Source: Thuidium tamariscinum
Taxonomy: Eukaryota; Streptophyta; Bryopsida; Hypnales; Thuidiaceae
Reading direction: 5' to 3'
Length of the DNA: 64,000 bases
Assembly: GCA_947034885.2 (NCBI GenBank)
Contig: OX344752.2
Location: 18,662,001-18,726,000 of the forward strand
Below are positions 21,131 to 32,777 of this stretch, piece after piece. The position numbers and the translations under genes were made by a program. The stretch's first letter is position 1, and each line of letters starts with the position of its first letter. The notes below the pieces were generated by a model. The model was given only the letters and a program-made list of their open reading frames with translations, was not told where the DNA came from and made no database searches.

Positions 21131-22139
21131 TTTCCTTCTATCTTGTATCTACTTCTACATAATAGTTTAAAAATAAATAAAATTTATTATTATTATTATT
21201 TTTCCTAGATTCTTATCTTAATTTTCCACTATAAATATTTAAAGCTCAAAACTTTATTGTGCAAAAAATTAAAGTGAAGAACATTTAAAGTCAAATAATT
21301 CAATCTTGCAATGTGTTAAAAATCTTGTTTCATTGACTTTAAATACAAATAACTTGCAATCTATGTGGTCTAAATTTTTGAAATTTTTTAAACACATTCT
21401 CATACTAGTTAGGTGTAAGACCCTAAGATTATATGTGAGGAAAAAAATTGTTTTCAAAATTTTCAATTCCTTGCTATAGAAATAACAGTTTAAAGTGTTT
21501 TTCGCAAAAAAAAAAAATCAGACCTTTGGGGGTTAAGAAGTGCTGAAATTGGGTTTTAAGGGACAAGACATTTTTGAAAGTCCTTGCCATTATAATTTTA
21601 GTATAGAAGAACATATATAATTGATAGATGGATGACTAGAAATAAATAATTGATTTTTTTTGACACACACATTCTAACATACAAGTTGCATTATTAACAA
21701 AAAATAAATAGAATATCACTCTATATATCCTTCGTGCATAGTAGGAGGTCCATCAACATTTCCATGTAAGAGTTGATAATTAATCAGAAGAAGTTCAATT
21801 TATGAAAAAGAAATTTAGTTAGTTTTCTTGAAGGACAAATGGAATTGGCATCTAATCTAAGGTTTTAAGGTTGGATGCTCTAAAAGTGACCTTGCTCTAA
21901 AATCTACCACTAATATAGAGGTGCAATTTGCTTTCTTCAATGTATTAATAGTGTATATTTTCAAGAGGTGGTTAATTTTAGTGACCATTGCATTTTAACT
22001 TCAAAAATTCATAAATGATTTTATAAAATTTCAAATATATGAAACCTCTTGGATTATTTGTAAATTCCATTTTTTTTTCCTACCAATTCTTTTGACAATC
22101 ATTTCAAGGATCTCAATTTCCTCCAAATGCAATCAATTT

Positions 22140-22364
22140 TTAACCTTAACTATTACAATGTCCATATTCTCTACAATGAATATAGGGCTTGTAGACATTG
22201 TTAAGTCCAACTAACTTTTCATTCATCAATTTAATATTTGAATCTTTAAAATACAACCTTCCGTAGTGACCAATTTCTTGAAATTGCAATTGATATTTTT
22301 GTACAAAGATATACATACAAATATGCAAAATAAACACAAAAGGATTGAGGTGTTAAGGGATTAA
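22140..22364. mobile_element. TTAA-flanked MITE, 225 bp
   Basis: TTAACC at the left and GGGATTAA at the right. The interior is collinear with 25,568-25,796 (229 bp): 'atgtccatatt', 'agggctt', 'acttttcattcatca', 'tacaaccttcc.tagtgacc' and 'tgtacaaa'. The start resembles the left end of the 18,251 element, so both may be deletion derivatives of it. Confidence 0.65.
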
Positions 22365-23085
22365 AGATTGGTTTAAGAACATACTATCTTTGATCGTTAC
22401 AAGATGGAGTGGTGACTATAGAAATCATCCCTTTGGTTGATGTCTAAATCATTGGCTTAGAAAAAACAAAACTCATTAGAAGTCAAATTACAATAGAAGA
22501 CCTTTCCTTTTTACAAAAATAGTTTAAAAGATGAATAGTAACACTTCTGTCCTAGGCTACAAGGATTCTCTATCATCCATCAAATAAAAGATGACCTCAT
22601 TGACATTTACCCCCTTAAGTTCCTTGACTATGTTTACTCCCAAAACAGTCAAAAATTGCCATTTCTTATATCGAAATCAATTTTTTTTAAATATATTTTC
22701 TTGAAATTTGCAACCCCAGGATCTTTTAGTAAATTGATTGAAAACATGTGGAATTTTTTTTAGGGTTTTCTATTGTGTAGAGTATAAGATATTAGCATTT
22801 CAATGTTCTAAAATCATTTCTTCACCCTATAAAAAATAGGACAATTGTACTTCAGAAGGTGAAAATCATATGAAAGATGATGCAAAACAATGGTGCTTCT
22901 TGGGATTTATTGTTGAGGCCAAGTAGGATACTTGCCTAGAAATTTTTTAATTATTTGAAATTGTACAACATATAGGAAACAAATAGTAACTTGAAAGAAA
23001 TAGAAACTGATTCAAATTACAAGATTGATGATAATCTATTTATAGAATTAAAAAATGCCAATCCCAATGGTTGCAATGCTATCTA
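22365..23085. repeat. TTAA-family copy followed by dispersed repeat copy 3
   Basis: 22,365-22,618 carries the interior of the 9,714 MITE family in the same orientation ('gaaatcatccctttgg', 'actcattagaagtcaaatta', 'ctgtcctaggctacaaggattctc') and ends CCCCCTTAA. From 22,610 to 23,085 follows the third copy of the repeat seen at 4,600 and 8,270 ('aaaaaatgccaatcccaatgg' near its end). Confidence 0.55.
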
Positions 23086-23420
23086 CTTTGATATTGAGTA
23101 AATAATTGATTTTAAAATACCCATAAGTACTCATTGGAGGTCAAACTACTTTAGAAAATCTCTCCTTTCCACACAAAATTCTAACAATGAATAGTTGCAC
23201 TTTTGTCCCATATAAAAAGATTTTGTATGATTCATTGGATACAAAACATTTGCCTCAACACTTAACCCTTGAATGTTGCCATGGATGTTTGGCATCCTGT
23301 GAATGACAAAGAATGTTTCCTTATAAGATAGAAGTACAACTTCTTATTCAAAGTAGATGATGTCACATGATATCAAAATGCATGATTTCCACGGCTACCA
23401 ATTTGTCCTTCAAAGGTTAA
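23086..23420. mobile_element. Two adjacent copies of the 9.7-kb TTAA MITE family
   Basis: 23,086-23,261 is a truncated copy reading like 9,714-9,966. 23,262-23,420 is a short copy in the opposite orientation bounded by TTAACCCTTGAATG and CTTCAAAGGTTAA, with TTAA on both sides. The pair meets at a shared TTAA. Confidence 0.55.
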
Positions 23421-23463
23421 AGGTTAAATTTTGAGTCCCCATGCTTTACAACCCCTTGTTCCT

Positions 23464-23698
23464 GGTTGGGGTGAATTGATCTCCTCGCTTGGTGCTTCAA
23501 AAAAACCTTGGAATTTTTTGTTTTTCACATATGATAAAATTTACAAGTTCTTAGTTCATATTTGCAATTAGAGGCCCCAAATTAGGCAAAGTGGGTCTAA
23601 GAGATAAAATTTTCAAGCACAGAATAGGGGGCTTCTGTTTTACTTGCACCTATGGAATTACTTGGAGGGGCCAAGCAAGGGGGCCAATTCACCCAGAA
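23464..23698. mobile_element. Family A MITE, 235 bp
   Basis: It starts GGTTGGGGTGAATTGATC and ends with the complement of a similar motif (GGGGGCCAATTCACCC). Flanks CCTTGTTCCT and CCTTGCTCTC agree at 7 of 10 positions, as expected for an old 10-bp target duplication. Its length is identical to the 1,608 and 10,766 copies. Confidence 0.75.
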
Positions 23699-24514
23699 CC
23701 TTGCTCTCCATAAGGTGGTTGACCTATTTCCAATCACTTAAGCAATTATGCATAGTTAGAGTGCAATTTTTTTGATTGCAAACTTTTTCCCATGTACAGA
23801 AATAGAGTTTGGAAGGATAGTATATTTTTCTAAATTTTTATTACACAAAGCATAACTACTATGAATTTTTTAGTAAGAGATTCTTCTTGACCTGTAATGG
23901 TAATATAGACCTTACTATTTCTGACCATAGGCTGATTGCAAAATCAACCAAGGGCTGATTGCATTTATGAGAGCCTTACAACCAATCCTAATGTGCCACA
24001 ATTGCTCCGGGAGCTGCACGACAACTTCACAGGAAGGAAGCAGCCTATAGATTGGAAATAGGGAGTGATCAGAAATGGATTGGCTACCTTATATCACTCT
24101 ATGGGAGACTGATGGAAGCCTTTGTGAACAATACATATAGTATTTGTTTGTTTTTTTTGTTTTTTTTGAGACACATGGACAAATTCCATTGCAGGGAAAA
24201 AGTACACTCTTCTTTCTTTTCTTTTCTTTTTTTCCACAAATGAAACAAGATTTCATTGCAAAGGATTATTTTTGTTTTTTTTAAACATGTGGACAATTCC
24301 CTTTGATAAAAGAAACAGTACTGACTTACAGAAAACCAGAGGACGAACCTAAAATAATAGGTTTAATACAGTAATTGGAAATCTGCAGTTACTTCTAGTA
24401 TGGGTATGCTAGGACCCCAAATGAACAGGACTGACCCCCAGACACTGGCTGAGTTCCCCAAAGGCCTACCAGATTCACTTTTGTCATATCCATCCATCCC
24501 TTTGAGACAGTCAG

Positions 24515-24740
24515 TTTGTTTGTTTTGTTTGTTACATTGAGATTTCCTTGATGGTGAGTCCCTTGGTCACGTTATTGGTACCATCGTAAAGCTTTTGGTG
24601 AATAGGGGTGCACGGGTTTTGTTTTGTGGCATTTGGACCTATGGTGAGAAAGTTACTGCATTTCAAAGTTCTTATGAAGTAAATAATTATAAAGTTATTT
24701 TTCTTTTCTTTTAGACTATGGCAATGTCACAGAGCACACT
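24515..24740 (+). repeat. Dispersed copy of the 300-bp unit from 8.9-9.7 kb
   Basis: It shares 'ttgttacattgagat', 'ttggtaccat', 'aggggtgcacgggttttgttttgtgg' and 'catttggacctat' with the tandem units on the left. Non-coding. Confidence 0.55.
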
Positions 24741-25189
24741 AATTCAAGTTTAGAAGGAGAGATCTCATCACCAATTACTGAAACTTAATTTACCTATATA
24801 CGAACAAGAAAAACTAATTTTGTGGCAAGTAACGACAAAATTTGTATAGAAATTTCAATGGGAATTGTCCATTTGTTTTTCTCTCTCTTTCTCTCTATAT
24901 ACATACATATAGAAATCATAGGTTGTTTATATCTATCTCTTTAGAGAAAATCAATAGTTATAGATTGTCATCCATTCAATTAGCTTAAATTAATGGAGTT
25001 TCATTACTTCCTTGAATTTGTATTTTCATTTTATATTATTGTGGATGACAGTCAAGGGATTTTCTTTTCTTTTTTGAAACCCAAAGTTTATTCCAAGAAT
25101 GACAAGAACAAATGGCAAACTCATAGCTGAGGGTAGGGACATCTCTTTTCAATGGATGAGTTAACTTAGTGCCCATGATTAGGATTTTG

Positions 25190-25399
25190 TTTGGGGTGAC
25201 TGGCCCCCTTACTTAGCCCCTCTAAGTCATTCCAAGGGTGCAAGTAAATAAAATAAAATTTTGTGCTTAATTAAATTTACCTTGTGCACCCCTCTTAGTT
25301 GATTTAGGGCCTTTGATTTCAAATTTCAGCATGTGTGGAAAATAAAAAAGTTTCATATTTTCCTAAGGATCCAACCAAGGGGGTCAATTCACCTTAGCC
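25190..25399. mobile_element. Family A MITE
   Basis: It starts TTGGGGTGACTGGCCCCC and ends GGGGGTCAATTCACCTTAGCC. Flanks TAGGATTTTG and TAGATTTCAA suggest a target duplication with one indel. Confidence 0.65.
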
Positions 25400-25476
25400 T
25401 AGATTTCAAGTCAAGTTGTAACTTCTTTTTTGGTGTCATCATTTTTCTTGCATGCACATGATGCCTTGGAACACAC

Positions 25477-25946
25477 CTCGCGATGAATTGGTCCCTTGCT
25501 CGGCCACACCAAATCATTCCATGAGTGCAAGTAAAACTAAAAGCTCCCTAACTTATTTTGTGCTTGATTAACCTTGAAGCACTCCGATGTCCATATTTTA
25601 GACGATGAACAGAGGGCTTCAAGACACTATTTCATCCAATTAACTTCTCATTTATCAAATGCAACACTTGAATCTAGAAAAGACAACCTTCCTTAATGAC
25701 CAAATTCATTAAATTCAAGTAAATGATATATCTGTACAAAACTATGAGCTAAAATGCGCAAAAATTCAAAAAAGGATCAAGACATTCCAGGGTTAATTTA
25801 CCTACTATGTCTCTTCGAGGTAATTTGGGGTCTCTGATTGCAGATATGAAATCAAAATTTGCAAATTTTATCATGACTGAAAAATAAAAAAATTCAGCAT
25901 TTTCCCAATTGGCTGAGCAAGGGGGGGGTGTCAGTTCAACCCGGCC
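25477..25946. mobile_element. Family A MITE interrupted by a TTAA MITE
   Basis: The outer copy comprises 25,477-25,571 and 25,797-25,946. Its left end is CTCGCGATGAATTGGTCC and its right end GTCAGTTCAACCCGGCC. Flanks TGGAACACAC and TGGAACATGT share the first seven bases. A TTAA-flanked element interrupts the core at the point where the intact 25,190 copy reads 'cttaattaaattta'. Confidence 0.7.
25568..25796. mobile_element. TTAA-flanked MITE inside a family A MITE
   Basis: 229 bp bounded by TTAA at 25,568-25,571 and 25,793-25,796. It begins CCTTGAAGCACTCC and ends ATTCCAGGG. The uninterrupted family A core reads across the junction, which proves insertion with TTAA target duplication. It is closely related to 22,140-22,364. 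Confidence 0.75.
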
Positions 25947-26399
25947 TGGAACATGTAAGGTCAGTTTTCAGAACCTTTATCTTATATCATTTCTGTCTAA
26001 AAGAACAGTGCTCAGTTCTATAGACAATTCATTGACCAAACGATGCCTATGCAACCCATACTAATTCTTCTTCTTACTATTAAGTGGATATATTATGTCT
26101 GCTGCATGCCTAGATTGCCCGCATGCCATGCACTCATTCATGCATGATTCTTTGGAAGACTTCCAAATATCGGGATGGAGGGTTGCTAGTATGTGAGCTT
26201 ATAAGCCTCAAAGATCATGCACCTATAATATAGGTGCTTATACTATAGAAACCTTCTATGATAAGAGTATATTTATACAATAGATATCTATATTATAGGT
26301 ATTTTTACTATAAACATCTTCAAAGGTGGTAGTATATCTACTTATATACATATTAGAAGCTCACATGCTCACACACTAGCATTGTTGTACTTGGGCCTT

Positions 26400-26760
26400 C
26401 CTTCTATCAATTCACAAAAATTGTAAGTTAGACAATAGTGAGAAGTAGAAAATTTTCTGAAAGAATCCAAATGCAACAAGTCTCAAATCCGTCATCACCT
26501 TTGCAACATTTGCAATTGGAATGAATAACTTGACCCATAAAAGAATCTATTTGTGGGATAGAAGTGCAACAATTCATCTTCAAATATTTGTATGAAAAGG
26601 GGAGATCTTCTACAATAGTTTGACTTCTAATGAGTGTTTTTGAATTTTTTTTTAAACCAATGATTCTCATGGTCACCAATTTGTCCTTAACCCTTAACTC
26701 CAAAAGGACCAAAGAATTTTCCTATCAAAAAACACTCAAAATTGTTATTTCTACTGCAAA

Positions 26761-26792
<32 letters not shown>

Positions 26793-28048
26793 CATATTCA
26801 ACTATAGAGTCTTAAACTTGAGTGGTATATACATATGTGGAAAAAATTTCAAAAACTTTGACCATCTAGATTGTAAAATATTTGCATTTAAAGTGAAGAA
26901 AACAAGTTTTTTCATATCTTGTTTGTCTAGATTTTTTGGCTTTGAATCTTTTTAATTTAAATTTTTTGCATTGTTGGTATTTACTCTCTATTTTTTTATG
27001 TTAAATATTTCAGTTGAAAAATCTACAAAATAAATTTAGGAAAAAAACCCTTAATATCACTCATTAAAAAAATATTAAATAGATGTAGGTTCAAAATTGA
27101 AAACAAACAAACTATTAATAGCTCTAAGATGAAATTGAATCACAATAATCCCAATGACAAGATTGTTCTAGCAAGAAAATCTAACATCCTCTAACAATTT
27201 TCTTATAATTTAAAGAAAATTACATTTAGAAATGAATTCTATAAGTTTTATTTTCAAGAATAAGCTAAGATTGCTTAAAAAACTAAGATTGTCCATAACT
27301 TTCTTATTACTAGGTCAAATAGAATGAGTCAAAGCTTAACATGTAGACAAAAATATAATCTTTGAGAATAAAATATAAAATATAAAATATAAAATTTTTT
27401 AAATTTTTTTGTTGCCTACCAAATTGTATTTTTGCCTATTTTGCTATAACTTTTGCTCTTAGGCGTTAATTGAAATAAAAGTTATATATCCATGAAGCTC
27501 TCACAAAACCACACATTTTCAAAATGTTTGAAAAACATTAACAAAAGAATGAAATAGTAGGAACCTACCTGGATCCAAATTGTCCCCTAAAGAGATATAC
27601 AATCCTTTCAAGGTAAAACATCAACATGGATGTTTGGCATTTGACGGATGAAAGAAAATCTTTGTATGTAGAACAAAAGTATTCATCCTTGGAATTTTAA
27701 GTGAATAGGAGAGATCTTCTACAACACTTTGACTTCCAATAAGTGTTTTTGGATTTTCTTAAACCATTGATTCCCATGGGATAAAAATAAATGATTTCTA
27801 CACTTACCAATCCACCCTTGAATGTTAATGTGGCGTTTAGTGTTCAATGGATGACAAAGAATCTTTGTATATAGGACAAAAGTGCAACCATTCATCTTGA
27901 GAATTTTGAATGAGAAGGAAAGATCTTCTGTAGTACTTTGATTTCTAATGAGTGCTTTTGAATTTTCTTCAAACCAATGATTTCTACAATACCAAAATAG
28001 ATGACTTTCATAGTCACTAGGTTCAGTGCTTTAAGGATTTTGGGTTAA
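26400..28048. repeat. Cluster of TTAA-family and dispersed repeat copies
   Basis: Diverged copies of the 9,714 family lie at about 26,400-26,700, 27,600-27,780 and 27,822-28,048, sharing 'tttggcatttgacgga', 'ggacaaaagtgcaacc', 'agatcttctacaa' and 'tgacttctaatgagtg'; the last ends GGGTTAA. Between them, 27,020-27,560 is the inverted partner of 20,690-21,130. A run of 27 T's stands at 26,766-26,792, and an (aatat)-type simple repeat near 27,368-27,395. Confidence 0.5.
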
Positions 28049-28480
28049 TATAGTTGCATGGAATTAAAGTAGAAGCACCTAAATGTAACACTAGTTGTTC
28101 TTGGACACCTAAAAAAGAACCTAAATCCAAACCCAAGGGTACCCAAGGAAGACATGTGGGGTTCTAAAGTAGACAAGCGAGGTTCTAAGAAGTTGTTAGT
28201 CTTTCAAGAAACAACCAATCACTTGCATGGAATCCAAGGTTGAAGTGTGTCGCTTTTGAGTGTTTTTGTGTCCACTTTGGTGTTAGTCTAGTGTCCACAA
28301 TAACTGTTTTTATACAATTGTTTTAAGAAATTCATATTATATTCATACAAGCTCCAAAAAATATGAAACTAATTTTCTAGGTTAGTTAAACTATTTCCTT
28401 GCAAACAGTCATCATTTTTCTCTCAATGCAGGGCCAAGAGATCTAGAGTAAGTGTTGCATTCAGGTGCTTATACCTTGTG

Positions 28481-29537
28481 TCTGCTATGATTTGATATGC
28501 AGAATCTTCCAGACAAGGGGGCTCCTCAGTCCTTCAGTACCGGCCCCAACACCCCTGAATCTGAAAAAACACATTAAAATATACCGGTAATACAAAGCCA
28601 GCCAATCGAAAATACAAAAGGATGACACGACCTCCGGTTCCCACGTTCCCCAAGTTCCCAGGGTTTGTTCCCAGCTTCTGGTGCCTACCGACCTGCCCCC
28701 CAACGATGACGCACCGGGAGTCCGGGACATCCTCTCGAACGAAAGGAGCCAGGGTCACGAACGACGACGTGCTTCTGTTCATCCAGACGACGACTGAGGA
28801 ACGAACGATGGAGCCTCTATTCCAGGCAAAACGGTCGTCCTCCTTGTACCCTTCATCGGCACAGGCCGGGGCTGTTCAATTTGCGTTTTGTTTTTTTGTA
28901 ATATTTGTTGATTTTCGAGGCCTTTTTTTTGTCGTCATTGTTTGTTTCTGGTACTGCGGCTGGCCATTCTAGCTCCATCAGTCTGCCGGCTTATTAGAAG
29001 GTTCAGGGAGCTGGACGGAGCGGGTAGGATTGGTTGAGAGGCTTCCATAGGGCCGCGGGGGTGGCGCTGTTGGCGGCGGTTATAATTTTGCGGGTGAATT
29101 TCTTTTTTTATGCGCAAGTAGAAACCGGTGTAGATTCACGCACGCAACGCTCCAGTGCTGTTTTGAGTTCCTTGCTTGTAGTAGTGTCGAAGCTCATCAC
29201 AGCTTCACGAAGCTTGTGCCTTGGTCTTTGGTCTTTAGAGCTTTAGCAGTCTGTTTGGGTGCTCGTGGTGTCGTGACGAACGGGAGCTCCTTGGTTCTAG
29301 AAGATTCCAGAACCCTAGTTTGGGGAGTATTGTGAAGTGGAAGCGGTTCGTTTCGTTTCCGCTTTAGAATTGGTGTGGGAAGGAAGCCTTTGAGGGAGAA
29401 GTAGTGTTGTTTTCTTATATTCTTTGTCGTCTTTGGTGTTGTGGTTGTGGAGGGGTGATTAATTTTAGAAGAGCTGGAGAGAGTAGTTTTGGTTTGTTGC
29501 TTTGGAGGTGGTGTGATTCGATCTTGGTTTATAAGCC
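28481..29537 (+). promoter_or_regulatory. Upstream and leader region of cyclophilin 40
   Basis: From about 28,490 the base composition changes sharply from AT-rich intergenic to GC-richer, non-repetitive DNA that runs into the first exon. This is where promoter and 5' leader must lie. Several short frames here overlap on both strands and match nothing known. A transcription start could not be placed, nor could a 5'-UTR intron be excluded. Confidence 0.6.
29295..29312. promoter_or_regulatory. Perfect four-unit heat-shock element
   Basis: The sequence is TTCTAGAAGATTCCAGAA: four alternating nGAAn units (TTC-GAA-TTC-GAA) at exact 5-bp spacing, with no mismatch to the heat-shock-factor consensus. 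It lies 226-243 bp upstream of the cyclophilin 40 ATG. A weaker partial element (TTCACGAAGCTT) lies at 29,204-29,215. Heat-shock control would fit an Hsp90 co-chaperone. Whether the site is promoter or transcribed leader depends on the unknown start site. Confidence 0.65.
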
Positions 29538-32500
29538 ATGGGTAGTGCCGACGCAGAAGCAGCAGCAGCAGCAGCCGCTATGGAGTCGAAGAACAACCCG
29601 AAGGTTTTCTTTGACGTCAGTATAGGCGGCGATATGGAAGGGCGGATCGTGATCGAACTTTTTGCGGACGTTGTGCCTAGGACCGCTGAGAATTTTCGCT
29701 CGCTTTGCACGGGCGAGAAAGGCATTGGGCAAGTCACCGGACGGCCGCTGCATTTTAAAGTATGGCAACAATTTTTCCAGCTCCTATTTTGTTCATCGCA
29801 TGCATGGATCTCGTGTCGGCGGTTTCTTTGGTTGTCAATGCCCATCGGATTATAGTGTTGCCATTGTTGTGAATTACGTGCAGTTGGAGCTCTGAAAATG
29901 GAAATTCATTAGAAATGACCTTGGTGGTTTTGACGCGGGGTAGTGGTTTGATGATTACGACGCCGCGGAAAATGGTGGCACGAGTGCTGGATTTTCCCGT
30001 TTTCTAGACCCCGCAAACATTGTGTAGGTGCTATTGAAAATTTCTGGTTGTCTTTGGTAGAACTTACATTACCTCTTAAGTATCTTAATACAAGCGAGGG
30101 ATTAGATGTTACGCGAAATAGGGTGACTGCAACGAGGTTGGTCTCTATTGTCAGGCGATGACTTTGTGATAGGTTTTGGTCTTCATAATCAGCCGGTCTG
30201 TGTAAGATTGCTAAAGTCTTGTCTTCAAAGGTTTTAGAATTGGAATAATCACTCTTGCCACTGATGAATTAGGCAGACATGTTCTGGTAGGTTTTCTGTG
30301 CCCATTTAGGAAATGTTGTCGTGGATGGTTCAAGTCTTCCATTGTATGCAAGCTTCAGAAGTGTGTGATTCATTATGGATGCACCCATCTGGCTGCTCAT
30401 TCCTGTCAACTGACCAGTTTTTAATTCTGTAATGTACTCTGGATGCTCTCTTTGCAACAGGGCACTATTTTTCATAGAGTTATAAAAGGCTTCATGATTC
30501 AAGGCGGGGATTTCGAAAACAGTAATGGGACTGGTGGCGAGTCCATCTACGGGAAGAATTTCGAGGACGAGAATTTCCAAATGAAGCATGAACGGAAGGG
30601 TATGCTTTCGATGGCGAACGCCGGACCAAACACTAATGGATCCCAGTTTTTTATGACTACTAATCGAACTCCGCATCTCGACGGGAAGCATGTTGTGTTT
30701 GGTAAGATCCTGAAGGGTATGGGAGTCGTGCGCTCCATTGAGCACCAGCCAGTCGACAGTGCATCCAATCTACCCTTACTTGATGTGCGTATCGAAGACT
30801 GCGGCGAGCTGCCGGAAGGCGCTGATGATGGCGTCGTGGGTATGCGCTTGTGTCCCTTGAAACCGCTCCATTCTGCTTATATATTGTCGTTCCGTTCGCG
30901 TGTTTTCAGTTAGTACGCGCTGGACTTCCTGCTGAGTCCCTTATAGTCGGTGGCTCATATGTTAATTTTCGAGGTGGTCGTGCTACTTCGGAAGCGAGTT
31001 TCTTTTGTAACTTAAGTGGTATAGACATTTGCAGTGACTAACGATATCCATTCCAGGATTTACACAAGACGGGGATAAATATCCGGATTGGCCCTCAGAC
31101 TTGGACACCCAGCCAGCTGATGCAGCTTTTTGGGAGGTAGCAGTTGATTCTGCCCGCGGCTATGGCAATGAGTATTTTAAGGTGATTACAGATCTCCATT
31201 TTTCTAATATGAATCTGGTTTTCACGTCATTAGTATTGCCAAGTAGCATCTTCAGTTCCATCCTCTGTTTTTGTGGGTGTCTTTGAAGCATTGATTATTT
31301 TGTGTGCATCTTTCCAAACAGAAAGGAGATTACAAGACCGCACTAAGGAAGTATAGAAAGGCTCTGCGGTACCTGGATGTATGCTGGGAGAAAGAGGAGA
31401 TTGATGAAAGTAAGTTGCTGAGGTTTTGCAGAGATGACATTTCTTAAGTTTCGTATTGGAAGTCCTTTTGGGGGACGGGGGACTTGGTTTTAGTCTTTTC
31501 GCTGACACTAGAATGTCTGCGGTTTTTTGCAGCAAGAAGCAATTCGCTACGCAAGATGAAGTCGCTGATATTGACCAATAGTGCTGTGAGAACACCGTCG
31601 GACTTTTTGTTGATGATGCTATTTCCAAATATATTAATCCGGCAGCTTTTTAAAGGGGCAAATGGTGTGACGGCAGGATATAGTAATCGTTTGTTTACAC
31701 AACCAAGTTTTAGGGTATATTTTTGCGGTTCTTGATGTGGTTTATGGTTCTGTTGACAGGCTTGCAAGTTGAAACTTGAAGATCCTCAAGGTGCATTAAC
31801 TGACTGTGAATATGCCATGCAAACTGGAGTTGATAACGTCAAAGCACTTTTCCGTCAAGGCCAGGTCAGTTCCTGTCTGTGGAATGGCATTATTTAGAAG
31901 TAGTGGAATTCCCGGTATCGCCCGAGATACGTTGGCCTTGAGCATACCATTCCAATAGAGATCAGATCAGTCACTTAATCATGGTGAAGTATTTGCATTT
32001 TTTGAAGCAGCATTCAATGTTGTCTGTATTGCAGGCTCATTTAGCGATGAGTGACATCGATTCAGCACTGATGAGCTTCACTAAAGCCTCAAATATTGAA
32101 CCGAACGACCGTAAGTGAATCCCTTACTCTCTGAATTACAGTGTTTTAGCATCTTCTGGGGACAGAATCTCTGACTTGAACTGAGTCTTGTCGTTTCGTG
32201 GCAATAGTTGTCTTTTGCGGAGTATCTGCATTGTCTTAAGTATTGGGTTGAAGGTGATTAGACGACATCATTTTGACAACTTATTTTTCTCCCCATCTAT
32301 AGGTTTTGAGACGTGTAAATTGTCGCGAGTGTGCCTGGATGTACTCCTGGGAAATGCTCTTCTTAATGGCGTTTGTTGTGTTTGGTGATTCTGGAGCTTT
32401 TTAGCGTTCAGAATACGCTTCTTTGTCTACAGCTGTCAAAATACTTGCTGACGGTTCCTGATTTGTATCTTTGCAGCTGGAATCAAGAGAGAGCTTGCAG

Positions 32501-32777
32501 CTGTTAGGAAAAAGGTGATTCTCTTAATGGCTGGCCGGCTCAATCTAGAACAATTGCAATTTACTTTGACGCTTTGTCTGATAGTTAACTTCTTAGACTG
32601 GCCAGGGTCGGATATTTATGCTCAAGTCAGAGAGCTCATCTCTGGCGAAGATTGAGATCTCAACGTTTAATCGAATGTGATTTTCTTAAATATTTCTGAT
32701 TCTATGTTATTTCATGGTTTCAGATCAATGAGCGGAACGACAGAGAGAAGAAGTCCTATGCGCGAATGTTCAAATAG
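29538..32777 (+). CDS. CYP40: Cyclophilin 40, peptidyl-prolyl isomerase and Hsp90 co-chaperone
   Basis: Nine coding exons: 29538-29759, 30461-30839, 31057-31181, 31322-31409, 31533-31585, 31760-31864, 32035-32110, 32477-32514, 32724-32777. All introns are GT-AG and phases join cleanly to 379 aa, near the usual 360-370 aa. Residues 22-190 form the cyclophilin domain ([15 protein letters not shown] with catalytic Arg80). At the CypA Trp121 position there is His146 (HLDGKH), as usual for CYP40, which lowers cyclosporin binding. Residues about 228-350 form three TPRs that dock the Hsp90 C-terminus; clamp residues Arg234 (usually Lys), Asn237, Asn287, Lys317 and Arg321 are visible. It ends KKSYARMFK. 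It is the orthologue of Arabidopsis SQUINT, which promotes miRNA action through AGO1. An alanine run encoded by GCA repeats precedes a second ATG (29,580, Met15) that would give a more typical N-terminus. Confidence 0.96.

Noticed and set aside
28485-28972. Coding exon(s) upstream of cyclophilin 40 or an antisense gene
   Set aside because: Overlapping frames on both strands reflect higher GC. None shows a domain, and the first CYP40 exon is complete without them.
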